From contig OY723246.1 of assembly GCA_963210315.1 (NCBI GenBank), positions 1,736,001-1,800,000 on the forward strand: DNA of 64,000 nt, given 5' to 3'. This DNA is from Rhynchopus euleeides. Its lineage: Eukaryota > Euglenozoa > Diplonemea > Diplonemida > Diplonemidae. This document shows positions 10,810-22,473 of this stretch, piece by piece. The notes beneath the pieces are model-generated. The model saw nothing but the letters and a program-made list of their open reading frames with translations. It did no database searches and was not told where the DNA came from. Numbering within the stretch: the first letter of the stretch is position 1; each line of letters starts with the position of its first letter. The position numbers were made by a program, and so were the translations under genes.

Positions 10810-11118
10810 CCGTTGGGAGGTGGGGTGGATGGGGTGTGTCGTGGACAACGTTTTTCTCAGGGGTGGAGCTTGGGGGTTTTTTCGGGTCAGCTGACCTGAT
10901 TTTCTGCAGGCCCTCACAAAAAATCAGGTCAGGGCAGGTGTGTTTTTAATCCCCGGTCTTCCCAGCCAAAAATCCCCGATTCATCCCCGCTTTTTTCCAG
11001 CAAAAAATGATACCCAATGTCCCTCCTCCCCAGTGCGGGGTCCTTGGTCTTGCACCAAATGGGTTCCTTCCACGGTTCCTCCCGCTCGCGCCATCCTCGG
11101 GTGCTGGAGGAAAACCCA

Positions 11119-11420
11119 AAAAAAGATAAGGCGTTGTTTGTGCGCCAAACCCGGGTGAACAAACCTCACGGGGGCCTTCGCTCAGAAATGCAGAGAAGTG
11201 AGGAATGGTGAGCCGCCTCACAACACTGGCTGCAAAGTGACACAGTTTGACACACAGTGGCACAGAGCGAAGGCCTCCCACGTGTTTTGCCTGATGAAGG
11301 TTGGTGTGAGTGTGCGCACAGTCATAGCAACAAGGCAAGGTAGATTGTGTTTGTCACCCAAAGCGCTGCCAACTATCTTTTTCACTGTGACAAGCTTTCT
11401 TCTTGTTGTGTGTGAAAAAA
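11119..11420 (-). mobile_element. T-run-flanked element, copy 2, nested
   Basis: This is the inverted copy of 4599-4902 and includes the same 109-bp MITE (11170-11278, flanked by CAC on both sides). It interrupts a segment that is uninterrupted in the related elements near 38415-38430 and 53785-53800, where GAGGAAACC is followed by a short A-run and then TTTCGGGACC. Insertion into that A-run is therefore visible. Confidence 0.7.
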
Positions 11421-11520
11421 CGGCTTTCGGGACCGTTATTCCGACGATACCCCCCGATATGCCAGCTGAAACAGCCCAAGGACTTGCTGCAGTTCCTAGA
11501 CGGGCAAACACACGCTCCAC

Positions 11521-12310
11521 GGGGGGTCTGGGGGGCGGAGCCCCCCAGCCGCCGGAGGCCACGGTAGTGAACATCTGTTCACTGTGGGCGTACAGATTGT
11601 GTGCGAGTTGGCTGCGTCCTCCTGAGGCTACCGGAGCTGTTGGATTCCTGACCTGATGGGAATCGAAGGACTGGGTACGAGATATCCGCCACAGGGGGGT
11701 CTGGGGGGCGGAGCCCCCCAGCCGCCGGAGGCCACGGTAGTGAACGTCTGGCTCTTGGCTGGAAAAAAACCAGATTTTGGCTGGAAAAAAATTGGCTTTT
11801 TGCTGGAAAAAAAACCTGGTTTTGGCTGGAAAAAAACCGGAAAAAGGGCGGATGCCAAAAAGACTCATCCTCATCCCCCACTAGAAATACACCTGGGTCA
11901 GGGGTAAAAAGAAAAAAAAATATAGATTTTCGGGAAACCGGAAAAGTTGGCTCCTCGCCTTGGGGCCTCAAGGTGACCAGGAGGCGTTTCGTGAGCAAAG
12001 TGACCCCAGCGACATGAGCACAGGCCTCAAACAGTCACAATAGAGGACAAATGAAGCTGCCCAACCCGTACCGTGCAACAGACGTTTACTACCGTGGCCT
12101 CCGGCGGCTGGGGGGCTCCGCCCCCCAGACCCCCCTGTGGCATGTGCCTGTCTTGTACCCAAGCCCTTTACATCAGGGAATGGAGTACAGAGGCCCTCAG
12201 TATCCTCAGGAGGACGCAGCCAAATCACACAGAATCCGTACGCCCGCAAGTCACAGATGTTCACTACCGTGGCCTCCGGCGGCTGGGGGCTCCGCCCCCC
12301 AGACCCCCCC
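11521..12310. repeat. Four copies of a GC hairpin module
   Basis: The copies are at 11521-11570 and 11695-11744 (minus) and at 12088-12137 and 12261-12310 (plus). Each reads ACTACCGTGGCCTCCGGCGG followed by a stem (CTGGGGGG and CCCCCCAG around a 5-base loop). Other copies in the window are at 4532, 29931, 34550, 34717, 38524, 38693 and 53892. Pairs are spaced about 170 bp apart. Confidence 0.8.
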
Positions 12311-12507
12311 TATGGCATGTGTTTGTCTTGTAACCAAGTCCTTGCGCGTCCGGGGCTGCATATCAGTTCCGGTACCCTCGCGGGAGGCTGGGCCCGATCA
12401 CTGATCTCTGAGACGAACCGGGGGGGAACCCATTCAGTGAGAAAAAATTGGCTGACCCGATCTGACCCGATCCAGCCCGCAACCCCATATTTCAAGCTCC
12501 ACCCCTG

Positions 12508-13484
12508 AGTTTTTCTCGCAAAAAAAAAATAGCGCAGAAAATTTTTCTGAGAATGCTTGGAGGCTTTGTTCGTTCGTTTGGGAGGGTGGGTGGGTGTGGT
12601 GTGGTGTTCGCTTCCTCGTCAATCTTGTGCGGACAGCTGTTATGGGTTTTTCCAGACAGCAGGGGGATAATGGAATGAAGAAGGAGAACTGTGTGGCGCA
12701 AGGGTCTGAAAGAACGGGGGGGTGTCGGGTGGCGCTCTCTGAGTGTGCACCTCACCGGAGGGTATTTCGCCCATGGCGGTGAACCCCATCCATGCCTGTA
12801 TTTTGCTGTGGCGGTGTCGTTCTGCAAAAAAGGGGCGCTCGCACCCTGCCACGTTGTGGATACACACAGCAGCTCTCGAAACAAAACGAAAATGCTCTTT
12901 TTGGTGCCAGTCAGCCCATTCGGAACGAAACCCCCCAGAAGGGCCCCTCGGGGAAGTCGCCGGGGCAGCCCGCGTGTTGTGACGGTGAATCGGCCCTGAT
13001 CCATGTCTGATCCAGTTCCGAAAGCGGATTTTTGATCACGCCACCGTGCCATTCGTGCTGTGACCCGGGTGTGCGCCAACCCGTTGTGCCTCGCTCGGGG
13101 TGGGGTCGCACTCCACCCGCTGTGGGCGTTGAGATATCCTTGAAAGAACTTGTCAAGTCTTGAACGAAAACAAAAGCGAAAGCGAAAGCGAAAACGAAAC
13201 GCAAAGAAGCGAGACGGCATTAAGAGCGGTCCACGTGGTGCTGGTCGTGCTGCAACACGTTGTCAAGAACCTGGCCCCAAAGCCAACCGCCCCTCTCCTG
13301 TCAGGTGCCTATGTATGTGACCCCCTTCATTCGTGTGTACATGGTATTGTGTGTTGTTCAGGAGGTTCAAAGGCGTGCTCGGGCACACACATGGGCGGGT
13401 GGCTCCGCCCTCTGCAACCCCACAGCTTGGCAACGCCCGAACACCCTTGCGCTGCTGTGGGCCTCGGCTCCTGTCTGGGTGGGG
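12508..13484. other. Intergenic region, no gene seen
   Basis: A-rich and mixed sequence without a credible coding frame. Around 13165-13200 there is a short GAAAGC-like simple repeat. No structured element was identified. Confidence 0.4.
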
Positions 13485-14290
13485 CGCAGTGTAATCTCTC
13501 CCTCACAGCAGACTTGATTGCTTCGCGCTGCGCTTCCCCATAGCACCACGGCATGTCTGCCGCCAAGCCTGGCAGGGCGCCATGGTTGGTGCGGTCCCCC
13601 CGACCATTGAATCGACTGAATCGATAAGGTTAATTAATCTTGGCGACTCAAGCCCCCCGCTGCTGGCGTCTCAACAGTGTCGGGAGTTTTGGCAGAGAAC
13701 CTGCCTCCCTTGTTGAATCAATCGTATTCCGAAGCGGCCGCAGCCACACTGCAGGGTTGTGGTGTTGGCAGGCCCTGCCTCTGCCCTGCCTTCCACACTG
13801 CACCCGCCCGCATGTGTGGCTGCCCCCTGTCGGCCGGTTTGTGTGTTCACCCTCCCTGCTGTGTGCTCGCCCTGTGCCCCTTTCCATTTCTGTCGCATCA
13901 CCCCCAAGCAACGATGACTCCCGTCTAAGCATAGTATATAAGCGCATCATGGCTGTCGCTGCAGTTTGTTCCCCGCCCGCCCCCACCCCACCCCTCACAC
14001 CAACCCTTGATTGTGTACAGTGTGCTGTCTCTTGCGGGGTTCAGCGAAGCGGAGTGATGTAGCGAGTCGGTGAGAACCACGACAGTGCGCACAGGGTGTT
14101 CCTCCAAGAAATCAGAGTGGGCGCGCCTTTCCAGCAGCACAGCCATGTGTGTGTGGGGGGACAGTGGAGGTATTGTCAGGGTTCGCTCCGTGTGTCGCTG
14201 CGCTAAACAAAAAGAGGGCAATGTGTGAATGTGCCACAAAATCGTGCGCGATAAAAATTACACATCAAACCTTTTCTTCACCAAACAAGT
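13485..14290 (+). repeat. Segmental duplication, copy A
   Basis: Homologous to 17993-18777 on the same strand, with indels. Copy A carries extra sequence near 13590-13680 and 13795-13850. Copy B carries an 89-bp MITE that is absent here: the unoccupied CAATG is at 14219-14223. Neither copy has a convincing gene. Similarity stops where the LINE fragment begins here and shortly before the small Cys-rich gene there. Confidence 0.75.
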
Positions 14291-14292
14291 GA

Positions 14293-16422
14293 AGGGAGAT
14301 CAGTCGTGTGGTTCCTTCTACATCTACTTCACTACCCCACCCACCAGAACCACCCGAGTTCGATGTCCTCGACGACTCGGGTGAGGTGCCCCTACCCCTC
14401 ACAGCAACACAGCCGGAGCCGGGTAGCGACCGCCTCTGCCGGAATTGCGATACGGGCTCCCCCGAAACCGTCACGCATCTCTTCTGGGAATGCCCTGCCC
14501 ACAACGACGTCCGTGCCCGGGAGCGGTACGCGGGTCTCTGTGAGGAGCGCCTCTCATGGCCGCCCTGCCTAGCCAACTGGGGCATCATACCGAAACCCCT
14601 ATCCGGTACGGTGCGGGCGAAGGACCTGCACCACCTAATGAGCACGATAGTCGCCCGCAGAGATGTGCTGGAACGTGAGCGCCTCGGGGTATCCCCAACT
14701 GTTTGCGCGTGGGACGCAGCGCTAGCGCGACCCGCTGCGCCCCATCAGTCCGACCTGGCCTCACTGCCGGACAACCCACCCCGCTGGACTCACGGAGAGT
14801 GCATCATGCGTGCCCTGCGGGCCTGGCTCGGTCGTCTCACCTGGACGAGGGAGGGGTCCGTCTCCTTCTGCGAGCTCGCCATCGACTTCGAGGTCTTCTC
14901 CGGGCTCGACGTCTGCCCGATCGCTACTGGCGCCCCGGCAGGAACCCAGCCCGCCCCACTCAACATGCGTGGACGCATGATGGGGCAGATGTTGAAATAC
15001 CTTGTCTCCCAGTGTGAAGCAGTTAACCTCCGCGCGCCCCTGCCTGGCGCGTTTGTCTCGCGTGTCTACTGCCTCCGCGCGGTGGGGGTGAAGGAAGTCT
15101 GGGGCGGTCTTGAGCCGCGCCCCCGCTTTGCCTGCCACGGGCTCACCACCCGTATCCTGATCGAGCAGATTCCCCGCGCGATCCACTGGGCCTCGAGCAA
15201 GTCGTGGGGCCTGGACCTTACCCCGTCGTATACCGAGGTGCCCGACCGGGACACGCGAAGCGAACAGTGGGACCCTACTCCCGTAGCCCCCACCCGTGAC
15301 CCCCTCGACACGGTCAGCCCGAGGTCGGCGCCGTGCGGCGCTGAGCGCTATGCCCCCCGTTCGGAGGTGCTGGCTCGCAACGTCTGCAGGGCCCACTCCA
15401 AGCCCAAGTGCCATGACTGCGACGCGGCGGGGCACAACCGAACCCTGCGAATGGAAGACTGCTGCCGGGCCCACCACCGCCAGGATGACGGACTGCCCGT
15501 GCAGTTCTGCAGCACGCACCGGCTGCTCCGCTGCGGCACCTGCAGCTCCTCCAACATGTGCTGCAAGCGTGGCCACCACGGCTGCCGCGACCATGACCTG
15601 CCCCCCTGCGGGGTCTGCGCCTCTCTGCCTGAGATGGATGACAGACGCCCCACCGCTTGCTGCAAGAAGGGCCACCACGCCCCTCCCGCCCCTGCGACGC
15701 CTGTGGAGGCAGACGCCCCCACCCCGCCGCCCCATGTGCCGCCAACCCCGCCCTTCCCAGAGGCGACTGCGCCTACCGTGGGGGATCTTCCCTCCACCAC
15801 GCCACCCCGTGTGCCTGCGCCTCAGCCCTCCCCTGAAGCGACCCCGTGTCCCGCTACTCCCGAGCCCGCCACCCCTCCAGTTATCCTGAAGAGGCTGGCC
15901 CATACCGTGTGCTCCCCGGGCTCACCCCACCGCCACCTGATGCAGCCTCGTAGGAGGCTCTCACCCGACGGCGTCAGGCCATCCATCCCCGCCGTGGCGC
16001 AGCTGAAGCGCACCGCCTTAGAGGCGCATACCGGTTCCACCCCGGCACTGCCTGCCCAAAGGCCTAGGGTCGACCACGTGATCCCCACCGCTAACGCTGA
16101 CGTTGACGTGGGCGCCGCTGATCCGGACCCACCTTCTCCTACTACCTCCCCTCCCGACGGCGTGTCCGTTGACGCAGCCCTTCCCCAAAGGCCCCGTTCT
16201 GGTGCCTCTTCCTCCTCCGCCCGTGCGCGGTCACCGCACGCGCCTACAGGCTTCCGGGCCTACCTTAATCCTCCTTCCTCACGTAGCGCGTCACCGGGCG
16301 CTACAGACCGTGTGGCGCCTGCGCCTCCTCCTCCTCCTGTGTCACTTCCCTCACCCCACCAGAGCAGCTCCTCTCTCAAACAAGGGGAGTCTACCGGGCC
16401 GCGGGCCCGCGTAGTTAAGTAG
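14293..16422 (+). pseudogene. 5'-truncated LINE ORF with Cys/His-rich extension
   Basis: The frame is open from 14293 with no ATG near its beginning, as in a 5'-truncated non-LTR retroelement. The first 100 residues carry the zinc-binding motif found at the C-terminus of LINE reverse transcriptases (CRNC, then ETVTHLFWECPAH, nucleotides about 14437-14510). The reverse transcriptase core itself is missing. The frame then continues for roughly 600 codons. This includes an unidentified globular part, a Cys/His-rich cluster (about 15370-15690; CHDC, CGTC, CCKRGHH, CGVC, CCKKGHH) and a Pro/Ser/Thr-rich tail. The long intact frame is unusual for a dead fragment; it could be recent, or the tail could be under selection. 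A (GA)n tract starts 58 bp after the stop. Confidence 0.65.
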
Positions 16423-16477
16423 ACGACACCCTTGGGGTGCGAGTATTTTCGTTTCGGGGATATTCACACTATAAGCA

Positions 16478-16915
<438 letters not shown>

Positions 16916-17057
16916 GCGTTGTTCTGCAGAGCTGCCCTCCGTTTTGATGACTTTCTCAGCGACGAGGTGCCTGCTCCACCTGCTCTGCGGTGAAGCGAAA
17001 GGGATTATCAGTTAAAGGAATTCCCGTTCTCTCGAGATTCACTCGAGTGCGTAGTTT

Positions 17058-17213
17058 TTGTGTCAAACGCACCGTGCTCACGGAAGGCGTTCAGAACTAA
17101 AAAGGTTGCAGTGGGAGCAATGTTTTGTTCACCTACACTCCACGCCCCAACGTGCAGGTGACCAGAAGGTTGCACAAACAAAACAAAAGAAACCCGGCAA
17201 TCCTTTTTGCGAA
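17058..17213 (+). repeat. Dispersed repeat, copy 1
   Basis: Nearly identical to 60930-61080 (shared motifs CACCGTGCTCACGGAAGG and CCAACGTGCAGGTGACC). No TIR or ORF is obvious. The two copies are 44 kb apart in the same orientation. Confidence 0.7.
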
Positions 17214-17502
17214 TGTCCTGAAGATCCATGACAACCCATCGTATGGCTGGTGCTTGAGGACCAACACCTTCGTACCACCCCCACCACCATTCCTCTGATT
17301 TTTGTTAGCTGCTGGGCCCGGTGGCGGGTGAGCTTGGTGCTCCCTGAGAGCAAGAGGGTTGCGATTGCCTCTCCATTTTTCACCTTTCTCCCATTCCCTG
17401 CGCTTCCGTCCAACTTCATACAGTGCGATCATACCTTCGCTATCGTCAATCAGACGAAGGGGGTCTTCGCTCCGTGTCAGTTTTGTGTCAATGCAGTAGG
17501 GG

Positions 17503-17691
17503 GGTTTTTCACACACAACAAGAAGCTTGTCACAGTGAAAAAGATTGTTGGCAGCGCTTTGGGTGACAAACGCAATCTACCTTGCCTTGTGGCTATGGCT
17601 GTGCGCACATTCACACCAACCTTCGTAAGACAAAACGCGTGAGGTTTGTTCGCCCGGGTTTGGCGCACAAACGACGCCTTATCTTTTTTGA
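17503..17691 (+). mobile_element. T-run-flanked element, copy 3 (no MITE)
   Basis: Same termini as 4599-4902. The GTG at 17639-17641 is the unoccupied counterpart of the MITE insertion site. T-runs are present at both ends. Confidence 0.65.
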
Positions 17692-17992
17692 CACAGAATG
17701 AAAAGGCCCCCATATCGTGTTACCTTACAACGCCTTATCTTTCTCACCTGCAATCGCCCTATGTTGGGGAGGCGTGTCATCAAAAGGGCAGATCTACCTT
17801 CCTCCCGCGTTATCACCAGTGCGGCCAGATGAGGCGTGTCCTCCCATTTCCCACAGGCCTCACAAGCCTTTCTTGGAGCGCACGACAAGTGCTGTCCGAC
17901 AGTCACAGCTTTTTTACTGGTGCTGAATCCTGGTGACTTCCGGTACCCTGGGTTCCCCCTGTTTCACCCAAAGCAGTATCAATAGAAGCTGT

Positions 17993-18777
17993 GCAGTGGA
18001 ATCCCTCCCTCACAGCAGACTTGATTGCTTCGCGCTGCGCTTCCCCAGAGCACCACGGCATGTCTGCCGCCAAGCCTGGCAGGGCGCCGTGGTCGGTGCC
18101 ACCCAGTGTTGGGAATTTTGGCAAAGAACCTGCCCCCCCTTGTTGAGTCGATCGTATCCCGAAGCGGCCGCAGCCACACCGCGGGGTTGTGGTGTTGGCA
18201 GGCCCTGCCTCTGCCCTGCCTTCCGCTCCACACCCTCCCTGCTGTGTGCTCGCCCTGTGCCCCTTTCCATTTCTGTCGCATCACCCCCAAGCAACGATGA
18301 CTCCTGTCTAAGCATAGTATATAAGCGCATCATGGCTGTCGGTGCAGTTTGTTCCCCGCCCGCCCCCACCCCACCCCTCACACCAACCCTTGATTGTGTG
18401 CAGTGCTGTCTCTTGCGGGGTTCAGCGAAGCGGAGTGATGTAGCGAGTCGGTGAGAACCACGACAGTGCGCACAGGGTGTTCCTCCAAGAAATCAGAGTG
18501 GGTGCGCCTTTCCAGCAGCACAGCCATGTGTGTGTGGGGGGACAGTGGAGGTATTGTCAGGGTTCGCTCCGTGTGTCGCTGCGCTAAACAAAAAGAGGAC
18601 AATGTGGTGTGATCATGGAACCCCCCAGAACTGGCACAGACCTGGCACAGAACCGGCACAGAACTGGCACAGAACCCCTATATGATCACACCACAATGTG
18701 TGAATGTGTGAATGTGCCACAAAATCGTGCGCGATACAAGCTCCACATCAAACCCCACCCACCCACCAAACAAGGTT
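17993..18777 (+). repeat. Segmental duplication, copy B
   Basis: Paralogous to 13485-14290. It differs by deletions relative to copy A and by the 89-bp MITE at 18605-18693. Confidence 0.75.
18605..18693. mobile_element. 89-bp MITE with 5-bp target duplication
   Basis: Perfect terminal inverted repeats TGGTGTGATCAT and ATGATCACACCA enclose short direct repeats of GGCACAGA. CAATG is duplicated at 18600-18604 and 18694-18698. Copy A of the segmental duplication has a single CAATG at 14219-14223, which is the empty site. Confidence 0.85.
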
Positions 18778-18832
18778 CACTGCCCACACAGGGTATCACG
18801 ACACAGCAAACACGGCACATCCCACACACGTG

Positions 18833-19555
18833 ATGCAAGTCCAGCCGCAGCCTGTGGTCGGTGTTGTCCAGCCCGCCTACACAGGCAACACTGCCAAGCC
18901 CTCTGGGCTGCCCACTGACAACAACTCCCTGCCGGTCTCCCTGTCGTCGAAATTCAACATCGGCAGGGACTCCTCCTGCAGGTGCTGCGGATGGGGCTTC
19001 CAATACAAAAGCGTGGAGATGCCTGAAAACAAGTTGACGCACGAGGCGTACCACGAGTACCACGAAGGGTGCTGCCGGGAGATCGGTCCCTACGTGGTGG
19101 ATATCAAGCAGAACGGCAGCGTCATAGCGAAGATGCACCGCTCGCGGCATGTGCCCTGCGTCTGCTGCCAGGAGGATGCGACGGCGGATGTGTTCCTCGG
19201 TGCGACAGCATCAAAAGAGAACCACATCGCACACCTCCAGCTGGCACAGCCCCTCGACCTGTGCTGTGGTGCCTGTGGTGGCAACGAGGTGCTGACCGTG
19301 AGCCACAGGCGCACCGGGCAGCGGAGTGACATGCACATCTACCACACCTGTGCCCGCATGCGGACCATGCAGGGGACAGGCGCTCTGCAAGGCGTGAATG
19401 TCACCTCGAGCCACTCGCTGCTGGGGCTTGGCGCCGGGTTTTCCGTGGATGCCTCGTCGCGCCCGCTGTCACCGGAAGACAAAGTCACCGTGCTGTCGTC
19501 AATTATCCTGGGGGACTTCCTCGTCTGGACGCTCAAAAACAACAACGACAACTGA
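18833..19555 (+). CDS. Small Cys-rich protein of unknown function
   Basis: The product is 240 aa from the first ATG of the frame (18833). It has a Pro/Gln/Val-rich N-terminus (VQPQPVVGVVQPAY). The body contains several Cys pairs (CRCC, CCRE, CVCC, CCGACGG) and His residues, so it may bind metal. The C-terminal segment is hydrophobic (KVTVLSSIILGDFLVW). This loosely recalls phospholipid-scramblase/tubby-type folds, but the match is too weak to assign. The gene lies just downstream of segmental duplication copy B and its stop is followed by poly-G tracts. Codon use and composition look genuine. Confidence 0.6.
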   Translation: MQVQPQPVVGVVQPAYTGNTAKPSGLPTDNNSLPVSLSSKFNIGRDSSCRCCGWGFQYKSVEMPENKLTHEAYHEYHEGCCREIGPYVVDIKQNGSVIAKMHRSRHVPCVCCQEDATADVFLGATASKENHIAHLQLAQPLDLCCGACGGNEVLTVSHRRTGQRSDMHIYHTCARMRTMQGTGALQGVNVTSSHSLLGLGAGFSVDASSRPLSPEDKVTVLSSIILGDFLVWTLKNNNDN

Positions 19556-19737
19556 AGAGGTGGAGGTTGGGGGGGGGGGGGGAAGGGGGGGGGGGGGAGC
19601 TGCGTGGTGAGATTGTCACTGCCATCTGTTCCAACTCAAATCCGTTACACACTGCGCAGCGTGCAGGAAAGCGCCTGCCAAAATTTCTAATTCCCCCCCG
19701 TGCCTCCAGATGTGAAGGGGCGGGGGGGGGGGGGGCG

Positions 19738-19770
<33 letters not shown>

Positions 19771-19929
19771 GGTTGGGCTTCCACTGATTCTTCACCCATC
19801 CCAGGGGGTGCCCAACCCAGGGGGAGGGGGTGTTGTTCCTTTTTCTGCCTGATTCTTTCTGCTCGACTTTGCGCCCCCCCAAGGAAAGGTAAGGCGTTAC
19901 CAAACCAGGGGGGGGGGGGTGCCCGACTC
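19556..19929. other. Poly-G and GA-repeat spacer
   Basis: Contains several G-runs of 8-13, a (GA)14 tract at 19741-19768 and the second copy of the GA-associated repeat unit (19769-19897). There is no gene. Confidence 0.6.
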
Positions 19930-21168
19930 CACGGTGGGATCTTGTAAATTTTACATGTATAACTACAAGTATATACATGTATTATACAAGTATAATACTT
20001 GCATGTCAACTATTATACTTGTATTTTTACTTGATATACCGTATACGTAAATATTATGGAACGTAAATATTATGGAACGGGCCCATTTTTGGCCGGTCCG
20101 TTCCATAATATTTACGTTCCAAAATATTTACAGGGCCAGTTGGGGACTCGGTGGTGAGGACGGCTTGCGTCAGGAATCGCGCGAAAAGTGCACGAGTAGG
20201 TCCCGTCAGGGACTCTGCATGCCGTCCGATCACCTGGTCCAAGTCCCCGAGTCGCAGAAAGCCCTGTAAATATTATGGAACGAAAAAAATCTGGAACGCC
20301 AACCCACCAGCGTTCCAAAATATTTACGTTCCATAATATTTACGTTCCAAAATATTTACGTATACGGTACATGTATTTTACATGTATATTTCAGGCATTT
20401 ACATGTATTTTACATGTATAATACTTGTCATGCAAGTATTATACATGTATAATACCGTATACGTAAATATTATGGAACGTAAATATTATGGAACGGGCCC
20501 ATTTTTGGCCGGTCCGTTCCATAATATTTACGTTCCATAATATTTACAGGGCCAGTTGGGGACTCGGTGGTGAGGACGGCTTGCGTCAGGAATCGCGCGA
20601 AAAGTGCACGAGTAGGTCCCGTCAGGGACTCTGTATGCCGTCCGATCACCTGGTCCAAGTCCCCGAGTCGCAGAAAGCCCTGTAAATATTATGGAACGAA
20701 AAAAATCTGGAACGCCAACCCACCAGCGTTCCAAAATATTTACGTTCCATAATATTTACGTTCCAAAATATTTACGTATACGGTACTTGCATGACAAGTA
20801 AAATACTTGCATGCAAGTAAAATACATGTATTTTACTTGTCATGCAAGTATTATACATGTATTTTACTTGTCATGCAAGTATTTTACATGTATAATACTT
20901 GCATGACAAGTATTATACATGTAAAATACATGTAAATGCCTGAAATATACATGTAAAATACATGTATATCAAGTAAAAATACAAGTATAATAGTTGACAT
21001 GCAAGTATTATACTTGTATTTTTACTTGATATACATGTATTTTACATGTATATTTCAGGCATATACATGTATTATACATGTATAATAGTTGACATGCAAG
21101 TATTATACATGTATAATACATGTATATACTTGTAGTTATACATGTAAAATTTACAAGATCCCACCGTG
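19930..21168. mobile_element. 1.24-kb foldback element
   Basis: The outer ends, CACGGTGGGATCTTG and CAAGATCCCACCGTG, start inverted repeats of about 100 bp with only a few mismatches. Inside are two copies of a roughly 330-bp module, offset by 418-420 bp (about 20037-20367 and 20455-20785). Each is bounded by GTATACGTAAATATT in inverted orientation and holds a GC-richer core of about 135 bp that can itself fold (GGGACTCGG against CCGAGTCCC). Between and after the modules lie mosaics of TACATGTA, ACTTGCATGCAAGT and related palindromes. There is no ORF, and no clear target duplication was found. Confidence 0.75.
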
Positions 21169-22473
21169 TCTACGCCACTGCCTGTGGGTGAGTGTGTGCG
21201 AAGAGGGGGTGGGTGTTGCAAGGAAGGCAGATGCGGCATTGCTCCGCAGTGTGCGCTTTGCAGCTCCCCCACCGGACGAGCCCTGTTTGAAAAAGTTACA
21301 TTGAGAGGGGTGTATCTTCCTTTATTTTTTCACTCGTTACGAGCGACGAAGCGTAGCGGAGTCGCGAAGCAACGAAGGAAATCGTACGACTGAAGCTTTT
21401 GTATTAGCACCTCAACACATCAAGTGTGTGCTCAATAAAAAGTAGCCCGGAACTGTTCTCCCACGCTGGGCAGGGTGTCGACAACAAAGCGAAAGGAGTA
21501 CGAGTTCGCCCAATATGATTCATTACAATCGGGTTTAGCGCCTCAAGAAAGGGCATCCCGCAAGAAGAAGAAGAAGAAAATAGGTAGGCGGCGAAAGACA
21601 GCCGCAAAGACCATATATGACCACTTTTTTACCACACTACACACAGGCATCTTTTCACAACACGGCCTGATCACAGCCCTGCATATCGGACACGCCCGAT
21701 CATGCATTTTGAGGGGAGGTTCTCGAGAAGGGTCTTCGCGTGTGACGGTGTCGGAACTGGTGCGCGTTTTCCAGCTACAGACACAGTTCCGTATCGCCGG
21801 ATCGGGGGTTTCTGTACTAAACTGTCTTCTAAGTATTTGGCTGCCATTTTCCTCTTTGGGGAGGGGGGGAAGGGTCTTCGCTGGCGGAGGAGCGATTTTC
21901 ACCGATAAATATAGGAGGAAATTTCACCAAACAAAAAAGCTCCACCGTGACGAAGACCCCCCCCCCCCTTCCCCCTTTGATAGGAGAAGGGTTGTGGGTT
22001 GCTGATAAACCTGTTGTGTAGCGAAGGCCTCTCCTCTAGAGGGATCTTCGCCTTCCCCCGATAGTTTTGTCGGCAACTCCCAGCTCCCGGCATTTTTTTT
22101 CCCAAAAAAATATGGAGAACATGACACGACCCCCAGATGATCTTTGCCGGCACACCTCGCCGCGGCAATGCCCCCTCTGGCTATCTCTACCTTTGTCTCC
22201 CTCCCATCCCCTGTCTCCTCCGGCGCGGGTTCACCAGAGCTCAGCCCCATCCGTGCATTATTGCAGTAATGTGTCCGCAAATTGTGATGATTACTCTTAT
22301 CTCCGTGAGAGCAGTGAGTGCCGCCACACCCAAGCCCACCCCCACCCCCCGCCCCACGCCAGCAAGGCCTACCCACGCATGCTGTGTGTATGTGCGCGCA
22401 CCACCCGCCACCCCTGCCTCCAACACCATTTGACAGACGGGGAGGGGTGTCTGGGGCTAGGTGCTGCCGTGCG
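21169..22473. other. Intergenic region with dispersed short repeats
   Basis: Bases about 21330-21420 belong to a dispersed repeat (GAGCGACGAAGCGTAGCG, GGAAATCGTACGAC) also seen near 24200, 28430 and 55680. Bases about 21868-21960 are bounded by GGGTCTTCGCT and CGAAGACCCCC and may be another TTCGC-type MITE. No gene was seen. Confidence 0.45.

Larger units (their letters stand above)
10858..12507. mobile_element. 1.65-kb TIR transposon with 9-bp target duplication
   Basis: The ends are CAGGGGTGGAGCTTG and CAAGCTCCACCCCTG, exact inverted repeats. The flanks are CGTTTTTCT (10849-10857) and AGTTTTTCT (12508-12516), 8 of 9 identical. There is no transposase frame, so it is non-autonomous. Inside are two pairs of the GC hairpin module in opposite orientations (11521 and 11695 on the minus strand, 12088 and 12261 on the plus strand) and the nested element at 11119-11420. 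It sits about 50 bp after the stop of the coiled-coil gene. Confidence 0.75.
16916..17992. other. Intergenic region with dispersed repeats
   Basis: No gene is supported. Bases 17058-17213 are repeated directly at 60930-61080. Bases 17503-17691 are the MITE-free copy of the T-run-flanked element. Confidence 0.5.

Noticed and set aside
12594-13220. Overlapping 70-240 aa frames on both strands
   Set aside because: No frame has coding-like composition throughout; both strands are open only by chance in GC-rich sequence.
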